Positions 7,379 to 14,028 of a stretch of DNA of 21,847 nucleotides are shown here, in pieces; the first letter of the stretch is position 1; each line of letters opens with the position of its first letter. The notes beneath the pieces were generated by a model, which had not been told where the DNA came from, ran no database searches, and saw nothing but the letters and a program-made list of their open reading frames with translations. The translations under genes and the position numbers were made by a program. The stretch is from a virus, in IMG/VR virus record IMGVR_UViG_3300028738_000080, positions 1 through 21,847 of that record; one strand, written 5' to 3'.

Positions 7379-7963
7379 TTACAATTTACCTTCGTTATAT
7401 TCAGCTATTACCGTTCTCAATTCAAATGAGTAATTGCTGTATGCCGTCTCCGGATCATGATACTGAAGCGGATAATCGCTTCCCTTGAAAAAGCAGTTAA
7501 ATTCAATCTCCTGGGCTTTCAGATCGTACTTCTTCACCAATTTCAGCAAGCTTACACGCAGTCCGTACACTTCGAAAATAACCTTAATGATCCGGTCTTC
7601 CACCTCGCAATAAAAAGGCAGGTGCACCTTAAGCGGTTTAATCATATCACCCACATACGCCTCTGCAGCATCATGCAATAGCGCGGCCAGTTCAATGCCT
7701 GGAGACACGTACACATTATTCTTTTTCATCAGGTAACGTACCAGCATACTGTGTTCAGCCACCGAGAAAAACCGTGGCGACATGCCCGAAAAATGAGGCT
7801 TATACGCCAATCCTTTGGCGATATCCATCAGATCCACCATATCTGCAGTTGGCTCCAGCAGATTAAACTTCTTACCCGAAATAGTATTGATACAGCCATC
7901 CAGCTGCCTTAGCGGAATCAACTCTTCCTTAATTGCGATTTCTTTTTCCATTAAACTTTTCAT
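7379..7963 (-). CDS. HD-domain phosphohydrolase (YfbR-like)
   Basis: 194 aa. HD-superfamily metal sites are visible: His71 in VAEHSMLV, the His97-Asp98 pair in LLHDAAEAYVGDM, and downstream acidic residues. The N-terminal lead-in GKKFNLLEPTADMVDLMDIA is common in phage members. Such enzymes act as 5'-nucleotidases or (d)NTP hydrolases that adjust nucleotide pools during infection (family knowledge). The ATG at 7963 overlaps the stop of the upstream remnant (TAATG), which supports this start over the internal Met5. Confidence 0.85.
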   Translation of the reverse strand: MKSLMEKEIAIKEELIPLRQLDGCINTISGKKFNLLEPTADMVDLMDIAKGLAYKPHFSGMSPRFFSVAEHSMLVRYLMKKNNVYVSPGIELAALLHDAAEAYVGDMIKPLKVHLPFYCEVEDRIIKVIFEVYGLRVSLLKLVKKYDLKAQEIEFNCFFKGSDYPLQYHDPETAYSNYSFELRTVIAEYNEGKL

Positions 7964-8228
7964 TAATTGTTGGTTATTTTAAAGTCCTTATTGTCCTTAT
8001 CATCCTTATGGTCATTACGGTCAATATATTCCGGCCTTCCACAGTTGCTTCTCACTTCAAATTCAATCACCCATACCCATGGATTTTTATCCCAGCTTTT
8101 TCTACCATTCAGTCACTGGGATTTTCATTCATTCGTTCAAGGCCTCTGGTTCTTCTGGTCATTCCTTTTAATAGGGCAAGAATAGCCTGCACCATTGGAG
8201 TGCTGAATAAAATTGGTAATTCTTTCAT
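7963..8228 (-). pseudogene. Frameshifted, shortened ASCH-like phage gene remnant
   Basis: The start (ATG at 8228) gives MKELPILFSTPMVQAIL...MTRR, the known opening of ASCH-like phage proteins (PILFSTPMVQAIL-G-KTMTRR). After ERMNENPSD the frame hits TGA. One reading frame over, the sequence continues with GRKSWDKNPWVWVIEFEV, matching the end of that family, and stops with TAA overlapping the HD gene ATG. Restoring one G near plus-strand 8110-8111 (TG-AAT to TGG-AAT) rejoins the frames. The joined protein would be about 87 aa, much shorter than the usual roughly 150-200 aa, so the middle also seems lost. The end runs into the 9-bp repeat. A sequencing error could explain the shift but not the missing middle. 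Confidence 0.65.
7981..8010. repeat. 9-bp-period repeat inside the remnant's 3' end
   Basis: The minus strand reads AAGGATGAT, AAGGACAAT, AAGGACTTT, period 9. It is translated as KDDKDNKDF at the tail of the frameshifted ASCH-like gene. Confidence 0.65.
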
Positions 8229-8231
8229 GGC

Positions 8232-8474
8232 TTATAATATTAATCGCATGGAAATAGCTTCTATTGCTGGAGATGGAGGATTAACCTCTTGTAATTCACT
8301 GTGAAACTCTTCCGTCCTGATCTCATTGATATCACAGGCTATCCGGCTCATAAAACAGACTACAGCAATACCGCTTTCCGTTATACCTTCCCATACTCTG
8401 GCCGGTACTCCCGTCTCCAAAGCGCTGGGTTTTAAAGTCACAATCTTTGAGGTTGGTGAAATAATGATTTTCAT
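8232..8474 (-). CDS. Small phage protein of unknown function
   Basis: 80 aa. MKIIISPTSKIVTLKPSALETGVPARVWEG... then an AVVCFMSRIACD stretch and an acidic helix EEFHSELQEV ending AISMRLIL. It looks like a small beta-rich fold with a C-terminal helix, seen in Bacteroidota phages without known function. Its stop is 3 bp before the ASCH-like remnant start, so it belongs to the same transcript. No motifs of known catalytic families. Confidence 0.7.
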   Translation of the reverse strand: MKIIISPTSKIVTLKPSALETGVPARVWEGITESGIAVVCFMSRIACDINEIRTEEFHSELQEVNPPSPAIEAISMRLIL

Positions 8475-8487
8475 TTGGTTATTTTTT

Positions 8488-8558
8488 TATTGATTATTGG
8501 ATATTCATTATTGGTTATTTTCCAAATCCTCCCCCTTGTGGGGGAGTTAGAGGGGGCT
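8488..8558. repeat. AT-rich leader repeat plus C/G-rich hairpin element (copy 1)
   Basis: 8488-8521 is a TATTGGATATT-type stretch. 8528-8558 is a C/G-rich element (CCTCCCCCTTGTGGGGGAG then TTAGAGGGGGCT). The preceding gene on the minus strand ends inside it: its last codons Ser-Pro-Leu-stop are made by AGCCCCCTCTAA of the element. Confidence 0.7.
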
Positions 8559-8822
8559 TCTGTTTTCTCTTCCACCCTTTTTCAGCGGCTCATGATTAGG
8601 CTGTTGTGCTAGCCGTTCCAGGAACCGGTTCTTTCGTTCCAGCGATGTAAAATATTTAATGTACTTCTGCCGTGGATCATGATAAGAGAATGGATATTTA
8701 GAAACATCCGGGCTCTTGCAATGCCTCTGTTTCAGCATTTCCCGATCATGATTCGGTTTTAGTTTATTCATACCTGGCATAAGTTCCACCGGCAATGCTT
8801 TCGTTGGGTTCTTACTGATCAT
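8547..8822 (-). CDS. Small basic protein of unknown function
   Basis: 91 aa, basic and Pro-rich (MISKNPTKALPVELMPGMNK...), with YHDPRQKYIKYF and a Lys/Arg-rich end. Not recognised. The C-terminus RSPL is encoded by the intergenic C/G-rich element, suggesting the element was inserted at, or trimmed, the original end. The upstream gene stops 10 bp before its ATG. A charged short protein in an early operon could bind nucleic acid, but nothing specific shows this. Confidence 0.6.
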   Translation of the reverse strand: MISKNPTKALPVELMPGMNKLKPNHDREMLKQRHCKSPDVSKYPFSYHDPRQKYIKYFTSLERKNRFLERLAQQPNHEPLKKGGRENRSPL

Positions 8823-8832
8823 AATTTGGTTT

Positions 8833-9081
8833 TTAGTTAAGATCTCTTCTAAGCACTACATCACAATATGAATCTGCATTGATTTTTATAGACGTTATCG
8901 TCTCGATTTTAAAGCCACTTTCTAACATGTCTTTAAGTGTTTTATCTGAGATCCAAGAGCTTCTTAATTCGATATACTCACCAGGGAATGACAGTCCTGA
9001 CATTTCTGTGGTTTTCCAATATCTTACCCAATTTTGGGCATTGTCTTTAATAATTCCGAAAATAATTTGTTCAATATTCAT
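8833..9081 (-). CDS. Small protein of unknown function
   Basis: 82 aa: MNIEQIIFGIIKDNAQNWVRYW... with an amphipathic N-terminal helix and a predicted beta-rich C-terminal half (ITSIKINADSYCDVVLRRDLN). Not recognised. ATG at 9081 with an AT-rich leader. It lies in the early operon with 10-bp spacing to the next gene. Confidence 0.65.
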   Translation of the reverse strand: MNIEQIIFGIIKDNAQNWVRYWKTTEMSGLSFPGEYIELRSSWISDKTLKDMLESGFKIETITSIKINADSYCDVVLRRDLN

Positions 9082-9152
9082 TGCTTAAATTTTAATTTAT
9101 AAATAGTTTAAATTGGTGTAAATCTGTAGTAATCTATATCAGCGCATTCTTT

Positions 9153-9192
9153 AAGACTCCCCTTGTGGGGGAGGTTTGGTGGGGGCTTTTTT
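9153..9192. repeat. C/G-rich hairpin element (copy 2)
   Basis: CTCCCCTTGTGGGGGAGG, then TTTGGTGGGGGC and a T6 run on the plus strand. The inner stem CTCCCC/GGGGAG has a TTGT loop. It starts at the stop codon of the zinc-ribbon gene (stop at 9191). The rest of 9082-9152 is AT-rich with nothing else seen. Confidence 0.7.
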
Positions 9193-9529
9193 ATTGCAGC
9201 CATTCAAATGGCCAGCTGCCCCTGGGTCTCATACTCCAATAGAATTCAATCCTGCTAGAGGCGCTTCCTTTAGCGGGTCCCATCCTTTGCTCCTTCTGTA
9301 TCAGCTTGCATTTATGCTGTCTTGAGGCATATTTACAACCCGAACATGAGGACAGCAATAGGTAAATAATAAGGATACCTACCGGGTATGTTATTTTTGA
9401 GAAAAACTTCGACCAGGTGAATGCGCATTCCGGGCAATTATTTCCATGCAGGTGAGCGTCAAATATGGCTCCGCATAAGGTACACTCGGTCCATATCTCA
9501 TGGTTAAGAAGCCTGTTACTTGTTTTCAT
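9191..9529 (-). CDS. Zinc-ribbon small membrane protein
   Basis: 112 aa. CTLCG (17-21) and CPEC (33-36) form a CxxC-CxxC zinc ribbon. One membrane segment follows (about 47-63, ITYPVGILIIYLLLSS), then a Cys-rich SSCSGC and a basic tail. The ATG at 9529 overlaps the stop of the ParB-like gene by one base (TAATG), so translation is coupled. Function unknown; a membrane-tethered zinc-binding protein is all that can be said. Confidence 0.65.
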   Translation of the reverse strand: MKTSNRLLNHEIWTECTLCGAIFDAHLHGNNCPECAFTWSKFFSKITYPVGILIIYLLLSSCSGCKYASRQHKCKLIQKEQRMGPAKGSASSRIEFYWSMRPRGSWPFEWLQ

Positions 9530-10260
9530 TAGAAAAGAATTTGTCGGATTGAATTTTTGTAGTTATAAAGCTCCTCGATGTGATGGAGATACTCCTTGCA
9601 CGAAGTCTGAGGCTCAATAGTGAGGCTGTGTTTCTCAAGCTTTTTGAATACCTGGCTTTGATCGTACTTTTCGCTGGCGTTCAGCTTCTCCATGGCCTGC
9701 AGAAATGCCCGCGATTTCCAGTCTGCATCAAACTTATCATACTCCTTCGCCAGATTTAGAATCCTCATTGTAAATGGCTCATAATTTGCCTTAAACTGCC
9801 CAGACCTGAATGCTTCACTGCTTCCTCCGCTTCCAACCTTGCCGTACATTAACAGATTAATGCAGACCGAAATATTAATTTTATATTTCTCTGCCGTAGA
9901 TTCAAGAATTTTGTAATCGGCTTTGTTGATATCGGCATCGATATAGCAGTTCATGTAATCCTTGATCTTCCATTTGCTTTGATTATTGTTGATCTCTGCA
10001 ATCTGCCGCAATGTAAAGTTGGGTACCACAACAAAAAATACTGGGAGAGCCAGTTTTTTACAGACATAAAACCGGTGTTGGCCATCGATGATGAAGTATT
10101 CTTCATTAACCATTACCGGGCAATATTTAAAGAAGTTTAGTCCTGACTTAACACTCTTGATAATTTTCTCAATTTTAGCCTCGTTCAGGTCACGGTTACC
10201 GTGCAGAAACCTGAACATACCATAATCACTGGTATATTGAATTTTGGTATTACTATCCAT
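9529..10260 (-). CDS. ParB/sulfiredoxin-like domain protein
   Basis: 243 aa from the ATG at 10260; the frame is open to a TTG at 10335, but that would overlap the upstream gene by about 70 bp. GNRDLNEAKIEKIIKSVKSG (21-40) and IIDGQHRFYVCKKL (57-70) are the paired motifs of the ParB/Srx-like fold, the second containing the DGQHR core. The C-terminal 150 residues are helical with no clear motif. Such phage proteins are linked to DNA binding or nuclease/NTPase activity rather than plasmid partition. No ParA neighbour is seen, so a partition role is unlikely. Confidence 0.75.
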   Translation of the reverse strand: MDSNTKIQYTSDYGMFRFLHGNRDLNEAKIEKIIKSVKSGLNFFKYCPVMVNEEYFIIDGQHRFYVCKKLALPVFFVVVPNFTLRQIAEINNNQSKWKIKDYMNCYIDADINKADYKILESTAEKYKINISVCINLLMYGKVGSGGSSEAFRSGQFKANYEPFTMRILNLAKEYDKFDADWKSRAFLQAMEKLNASEKYDQSQVFKKLEKHSLTIEPQTSCKEYLHHIEELYNYKNSIRQILF

Positions 10261-10264
10261 GGGT

Positions 10265-10762
10265 TTATTTATTTGGAATTTTTGCGCTTTCTTGAGCTTC
10301 TTTAAGTGCGAAGTATTCAGAATTGAGTATCTCAATCAGATCTGTATTGGTAAGGCTATTGGCATATTTATCAGGAATATTTAGGATAAAACAATTTTCA
10401 GCATTTTGAATTGCTGGACACCAAAAAGGTGATTTTGGTCCAAATAGACCATTTAATTCAGTATATCTGACTTCAGGCAGAGCAGCTATCTGGGCTGAAA
10501 TTTCCTTTCCTAATTTTGAATTTAACCGTGGCATATATTCCAACGGTCCGTATCCTGTTTTTTTCCAGATTTTCAAATCCTGTTCAACTGGAAAACAAAT
10601 ACTCGAAATACCGCCTCCAATACTCCATCCTGATGGGCGGAAGGTAATGCCACCCAATTTTTTGCATAAATCCATAGAGGCATTTATTGCTGCTACTTTT
10701 TCATTCAGAATATTGTAAATATTATTGTATAGTTCTGTATTTTTTAAAACTTTAAATTTCAT
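10265..10762 (-). CDS. Hypothetical phage protein
   Basis: 165 aa. MKFKVLKNTELYNNIYNILNEK, then a Gly-rich segment FRPSGWSIGGGISSICFP (about 41-58), and a C-terminal helix LTNTDLIEILNSEYFAL. Not recognised. It sits 3 bp after the upstream gene and 4 bp before the ParB-like ATG, so it is part of one operon. A globular cytoplasmic protein is likely. Confidence 0.7.
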   Translation of the reverse strand: MKFKVLKNTELYNNIYNILNEKVAAINASMDLCKKLGGITFRPSGWSIGGGISSICFPVEQDLKIWKKTGYGPLEYMPRLNSKLGKEISAQIAALPEVRYTELNGLFGPKSPFWCPAIQNAENCFILNIPDKYANSLTNTDLIEILNSEYFALKEAQESAKIPNK

Positions 10763-10765
10763 GGT

Positions 10766-11041
10766 TTATTGGTTTTGAAGTGTTATAAATTCATGCATAA
10801 GCTTTTTAAAGCACCGGTGTGATTCGCTCGGGATCAATACACGGATCTCGTCCCGGTGATGATCCCAGAATCCTTTCATTTTATCGTCAGTGGCATAGGG
10901 GTAGGCTTCAAGCTGACTTTTTAAGTGTTGCCTGGCTTGAATAACTGTTACCTGGTCAATGCGTCGATAACCTTTCTCTTCAATTTTCTTCTGAAGTCGA
11001 ATGAGTTTCTCGATATATTGGCGGGCTTCCTTTGCGAACAT
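10766..11041 (-). CDS. Small helical protein of unknown function
   Basis: 91 aa, charged and mostly helical (MFAKEARQYIEKLIRLQKKI...), with a likely short coiled coil at 5-25 and SESHRCFKKLMHEFITLQNQ at the end. Not recognised. Operon spacing of 3 bp on each side (next gene start at 10762; upstream stop at 11045). Confidence 0.7.
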   Translation of the reverse strand: MFAKEARQYIEKLIRLQKKIEEKGYRRIDQVTVIQARQHLKSQLEAYPYATDDKMKGFWDHHRDEIRVLIPSESHRCFKKLMHEFITLQNQ

Positions 11042-11044
11042 GGC

Positions 11045-11188
11045 TTAATGCTTATTTTGGTTATGTCTTGCCCGTACGATGCGTACATGTTGGATGGCGT
11101 CATAAATCGACCATACAATAATTACAACTACTATTGCCCAAAACAGTGGCACCACCATGTAGTGATAAATAAAAATTAATGCTTTCAT
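11045..11188 (-). CDS. Small single-pass membrane protein (47 aa)
   Basis: A 47-codon frame: MKALIFIYHYMVVPLFWAIV, continuing hydrophobic to about residue 27, then a basic cytoplasmic tail (HVRIVRARHNQNKH). ATG at 11188 lies 5 bp after the upstream stop (11194) and its TAA lies 3 bp before the next ATG, the same tight spacing as its neighbours, which is the main reason to believe it. Phages often carry such small inner-membrane proteins; no specific role is visible. Confidence 0.6.
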   Translation of the reverse strand: MKALIFIYHYMVVPLFWAIVVVIIVWSIYDAIQHVRIVRARHNQNKH

Positions 11189-11193
11189 GTCGG

Positions 11194-11412
11194 TTAGTTT
11201 AGGCAACAACTATACAATTGATTGACCCATAATTGCTGAAGCCATTCGGCGGTATCCATATCCAGCACGTATGTTTCTGCCAGTGGCACTCTGAAACCGT
11301 AAATAATCTGAACTTTTCGCACCAATAAACGGGTTCCTTCCAGGTGAATTCCGATCGTAAAAACCTTTTCACCTACAATTCTTTGTTCAATACTTATAGT
11401 GGATGTCATCAT
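11194..11412 (-). CDS. Small protein of unknown function
   Basis: 72 aa, beta-rich (TISIEQRIVGEKVFTIGIH...). A tandem Met start at 11412/11409 overlaps the stop of the preceding gene (ATGATGA), so translation is coupled. Ends in YSCCLN. Not recognised. Confidence 0.65.
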   Translation of the reverse strand: MMTSTISIEQRIVGEKVFTIGIHLEGTRLLVRKVQIIYGFRVPLAETYVLDMDTAEWLQQLWVNQLYSCCLN

Positions 11413-11612
11413 CGGGAGTATAAGAGTTCCTGATCAATCTTCTTATACATATCCACACAGCTTTCACGCTGAGTGCTAAACTCATTCGACTTTGGCAGTC
11501 CATTTTGTTCGTAATTGATTAATCCTCCCTGGAGCAATTCAAGATCTTCAGCAGTCAGTTCGTGTATCGCGAACTTTTTCGGCTTTTCATTGTTTGTGAC
11601 TTCAACATACAT
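11409..11612 (-). CDS. Small protein of unknown function, first gene of the early operon
   Basis: 67 aa: MYVEVTNNEKPKKFAIHELT, then AEDLELLQGGLINYEQ and a helical tail. Not recognised. It follows a 140-bp gap that holds the 9-bp leader repeat and the tRNA, so it is probably near the start of a transcript. A GCGT-GGGG-ACGC hairpin sequence, repeated before the integrase, lies about 20-33 bp upstream of its ATG. Confidence 0.65.
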   Translation of the reverse strand: MYVEVTNNEKPKKFAIHELTAEDLELLQGGLINYEQNGLPKSNEFSTQRESCVDMYKKIDQELLYSR

Positions 11613-11632
11613 AGCTGTTTGGTTTTAGTTAA

Positions 11633-11645
11633 TGCGTGGGGACGC
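11633..11645. repeat. TGCGTGGGGACGC element, copy 1
   Basis: Identical 13-mer to 14256-14268, both preceded by GGTTTTAGT. Contains GCGT-GGGG-ACGC, a small dyad. Here it lies upstream of the minus-strand early operon; the second copy lies just upstream of the integrase. Candidate shared operator; the role is inferred. Confidence 0.45.
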
Positions 11646-11648
11646 CTT

Positions 11649-11707
11649 AGTTAATTCGTGTAATTCGTGTAATTCGTCTTAATTCGTGTAATTAGTAAAT
11701 TAGTGAA
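11649..11707. repeat. 9-bp-period ATTCGTGTA repeat
   Basis: Repeated TAATTCGTG / TTAATTCGT units at about 9-bp spacing in the gap between the early operon and the tRNA. Same period as the other leaders but a different core. Confidence 0.65.
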
Positions 11708-11757
11708 AATTCAGGGGCACCACTTTAGGATCTACCCCCGAAATGCTTCATCCACCG

Positions 11758-11830
11758 TAGCGAGGATGGGATTCGAACCCATGGCCTCAGGGTTATGAAC
11801 CCTGCGAGCTGCCAACTGCTCTACCTCGCA
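11758..11830 (-). tRNA. tRNA-Met (CAU) with initiator-tRNA features
   Basis: 73 nt without encoded CCA. Cloverleaf: acceptor TGCGAGG/CCTCGCT, D-stem GAGC/GCTC with an 8-nt loop, anticodon arm CAGGG-TTCATAA-CCCTG, variable AGGCC, T-arm ATGGG-TTCGAAT-CCCAT, discriminator A. It shows three marks of bacterial initiator tRNA: no Watson-Crick pair at 1-72 (T-T), an A11-T24 pair in the D-stem, and three G-C pairs at 29-31/39-41. The anticodon CAT could also be tRNA-Ile2 or elongator Met, but those features favour an initiator. It lies between the early operon and the regulator genes, inside the phage block. Confidence 0.88.
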
Positions 11831-11943
11831 AAATTTTGTACCGGCGATTAACCTTTACCGATACAGTGCATTCAGATTTGCAATTAAAGAACGACGGCCC
11901 TTTCAATTCAGCAGCGGCCCGACTGCCCAATCAATATTTTGGG

Positions 11944-12498
11944 TTAAAGTATTCCTTGTTTATGCATCCAGAGTGCAATTTCAATCCGATTATTAATGCC
12001 CAGTTTTTCGTGGATCCGGTTAATATGAGTTCTTACTGTCGGAAGCTTAATGCCAAGTTCATCAGCAATCTCCTTATCCAGTTTTCCTCCCGAAATCAAA
12101 ACAGCTATCTGGAATTCACGCCTGGCCAGTGATCCTCCCGGACCAACAGGCGCCTTACAAATAATATCGAATCCTGGGCAGGTCTCCGTTTCATCACAAA
12201 CCGGCATGTCAGCAGTTGTTTTCCCGTCCATCAAGTCAGGGATATGATTACAGGCTCCATATCGGCAGGAGACAAACGTCTCTTCCATTTCATCAGCCCC
12301 GGTAATGCCTAATTTCATGCGAAGACAGTTACACGCCTTGCGATCGGCAATCAGATCAGCCTGGAAAGGTTCTCTCATTTCATCTGGCAAGGTGAGGTAA
12401 TCAACCGTTGTCCCGTTTAAAATGGCTCTGGCCTTATTTTTAAATCGGTAGATTTCCAGCGTATGATCTTCCAATCCTGCGGGGATATTCATATTCAT
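11944..12498 (-). CDS. LuxR-type HTH regulator with Cys-rich N-terminal domain
   Basis: 184 aa. Residues 124-184 are a LuxR/GerE helix-turn-helix (LARREFQIAVLISGG, DKEIADELGIKLPTVRTHINRI). The N-terminal part has seven Cys (56, 58, 78, 83, 101, 107, 114; CNC, CRYGAC, CDETETC), which suggests a metal or iron-sulfur site. Family knowledge: LuxR HTH proteins bind as dimers. A phage copy next to a Cro-like gene could control early or late genes. Its ATG overlaps the Cro-like stop by 4 nt, so the two are co-translated. It sits 114 bp from the tRNA. Which promoter it controls is not visible. Confidence 0.8.
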   Translation of the reverse strand: MNMNIPAGLEDHTLEIYRFKNKARAILNGTTVDYLTLPDEMREPFQADLIADRKACNCLRMKLGITGADEMEETFVSCRYGACNHIPDLMDGKTTADMPVCDETETCPGFDIICKAPVGPGGSLARREFQIAVLISGGKLDKEIADELGIKLPTVRTHINRIHEKLGINNRIEIALWMHKQGIL

Positions 12499-12707
12499 AG
12501 CTTCTTGATTTGCGCCGTCAGGCCGTTTAAATGTTCCTGATGAAGTTTTGCTATTTTAATGGCGTATTCAATCACATCTGTTCTATCCTTATCGCCGCGT
12601 AAAATCTGGTCAATATATCCTGCAGAGATTTTAAACTCATCTGCAAGGGTTTGGCGATACCCCTTTGGCATCATCCGCCTCAATTTCTGTAACTCTTTTT
12701 TAGTCAT
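12495..12707 (-). CDS. Cro-like small HTH protein
   Basis: 70 aa. QTLADEFKISAGYIDQILRG (19-38) is a helix-turn-helix in an XRE/Cro-type setting, followed by a helical tail. It is divergent from the repressor across a 123-bp operator region, the classic cro/cI arrangement. It overlaps the LuxR-type gene by 4 nt. Probably the lytic-side regulator; inferred from layout and size. Confidence 0.75.
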   Translation of the reverse strand: MTKKELQKLRRMMPKGYRQTLADEFKISAGYIDQILRGDKDRTDVIEYAIKIAKLHQEHLNGLTAQIKKL

Positions 12708-12731
12708 TATAATCCTGTATTTAAAAAGTGT

Positions 12732-12818
12732 TGTAATTGTGTTATATTCGTGCTGTAATAGTGCTGTAAACCTACAGAAGAAATATGTAATTACAAAATA
12801 AATCTGTAATTATTTACA
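12732..12818. promoter_or_regulatory. Operator array of TGTAA/TTACA half-sites
   Basis: Three dyads: CTGTA-AACC-TACAG (12764-12777), TGTAATTACA (12786-12795) and TGTAA-TTAT-TTACA (12805-12818), with centres about 20 and 21 bp apart (two helical turns). Two more half-sites TGTAA lie at 12732 and 12754. They fill the gap between the divergent repressor and Cro-like genes, as expected for cooperative repressor operators. Binding is inferred. Confidence 0.7.
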
Positions 12819-12830
12819 AATATTTTTTGT

Positions 12831-13295
12831 ATGAATTATATATCATTGAATATTAAATACTTGTTTGATAGCCAGGATTTATCAGAAGAAAATTATGGTA
12901 AGCTTTTTGATTTGAATAGAGGTGCTATACAATCTTACACAACTGGGAAAGCATCACCCAAAATAGAAGCATTACAAAAAATAGCTGTAAAATACAATTT
13001 GCTTATTGATGATTTAGTGAACAGGGATATCAGTAAAATAATTAATACAGAGTCTGAATTACACTCATATCCTGTTAAAGAAGTCGCAAACCCCTCGAAT
13101 GAATCAATTACTCTCTATTCCTGTCCTGAATGCATTGTAAAGCAAAAGGATATTGAATCACTTGAAAAGGATAAGCGTTATTTAGAAAAAGAGAATGCGC
13201 TGCTAACAGAATTACTTGAAAATTATCGTGAGAATGCAAAAAAAGAGACCGAACCTCCGGATAGTACACAAGAAAGGCAAGGTACAAAACTATAA
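12831..13295 (+). CDS. XRE-family phage repressor (CI-like)
   Basis: 154 aa. Helix-turn-helix at about 18-58 (LSEENYGKLFDLNRGAIQSY, SPKIEALQKIAVKY), then a linker, a CPEC motif (about 100-103), and a coiled coil (QKDIESLEKDKRYLEKENALL) that could drive oligomerisation. No S24 peptidase domain, so it is not a LexA-type self-cleaving repressor. Divergent from the Cro-like gene; the palindromes end about 13 bp before its ATG, so it probably represses its own promoter and the early one. A lysogeny role is inferred from position and domain type. Confidence 0.8.
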   Translation: MNYISLNIKYLFDSQDLSEENYGKLFDLNRGAIQSYTTGKASPKIEALQKIAVKYNLLIDDLVNRDISKIINTESELHSYPVKEVANPSNESITLYSCPECIVKQKDIESLEKDKRYLEKENALLTELLENYRENAKKETEPPDSTQERQGTKL

Positions 13296-13386
13296 TAATA
13301 TTATTAAACTGGTTTGGTGGGGTGGGAGAGAAATTAAGATTGTGAAAGTGATATAAGATGAAGATTGCATTTGAAAATTAAGTGAT

Positions 13387-13707
13387 ATGTATATAGAAGA
13401 TTTAAAAGAGAACCTGAAACTTGTAAACGAATTACGGGATGAACTAAAAGTATTGAAAAAGGAAGCCAGGCGTGGTTATACCTTACACGAATATATTGAT
13501 CTAATACAAGAACGTTTATGGAACGATCATGGCGAAAGAGATCGGTTTGCGGAACCAAAACGACTTGCTAATTTCAAGTTAGATGAACTCAGAGACATTA
13601 ATAAGGAACAGTTTAATTCTGCATTTTCAAAGAATAAAACTAAGCTTCTCTCAATTCTGAATCGTTACATAAAGGATTTGCAAATCGGATTTCAGGAATC
13701 CGATTAA
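13387..13707 (+). CDS. Small coiled-coil protein of unknown function
   Basis: 106 aa, helical: MYIEDLKENLKLVNELRDEL (1-20) looks like a coiled coil, then a basic patch KKEARRGY and a charged middle. Follows the repressor on the same strand after a 91-bp AT-rich gap in which I see no gene. Not recognised. A lysogeny-module accessory is possible by position only. Its last 68 bp overlap the convergent gene at 13640-13954. Confidence 0.65.
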   Translation: MYIEDLKENLKLVNELRDELKVLKKEARRGYTLHEYIDLIQERLWNDHGERDRFAEPKRLANFKLDELRDINKEQFNSAFSKNKTKLLSILNRYIKDLQIGFQESD

Positions 13708-13954
13708 GTATCAACGAAAGTTCATCAATATTACGCCAATATATACAAGTAATGTCCCTGTGTCCATTTGTATAAACCGTAAGGCCTTTAATTCCATTGA
13801 TAATAAAGAATTTTAGTTCAATAGTTCGGCATCCTGATTTAAAGTTATAGTAAATCATTAAATGATGACACTCCTTTATTGGCCACAATACTTTCACTTC
13901 GAATCTGCGCCAGAAGTCGCTTGATGAGAAGAAAATTTGAAGTTCATTTTTCAT
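13640..13954 (-). CDS. Hypothetical protein convergent to the coiled-coil gene
   Basis: 104 aa: MKNELQIFFSSSDFWRRFEV, aromatic-rich, beta-rich (LKFFIINGIKGLTVYTNGHR). Not recognised. It overlaps the end of the previous gene by 68 bp tail to tail, which lowers confidence, but its composition is protein-like and no better frame covers 13708-13954. Confidence 0.5.
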   Translation of the reverse strand: MKNELQIFFSSSDFWRRFEVKVLWPIKECHHLMIYYNFKSGCRTIELKFFIINGIKGLTVYTNGHRDITCIYWRNIDELSLILNRIPEIRFANPLCNDSELREA

Positions 13955-14028
13955 TGATTAAAATGTATATAAACGATTTAATTTATACCAAAGCTAATGA
14001 TTTAGGTAAATGCGTTAAAGGACAAAGT

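Noticed and set aside
7933-8304. Plus-strand frame of 123 codons
   Set aside because: It is antisense to the ASCH-like remnant and HD start, which have recognisable protein motifs.
11649-11707. CRISPR array
   Set aside because: The 9-bp repeats have no spacer structure and there are no cas genes.
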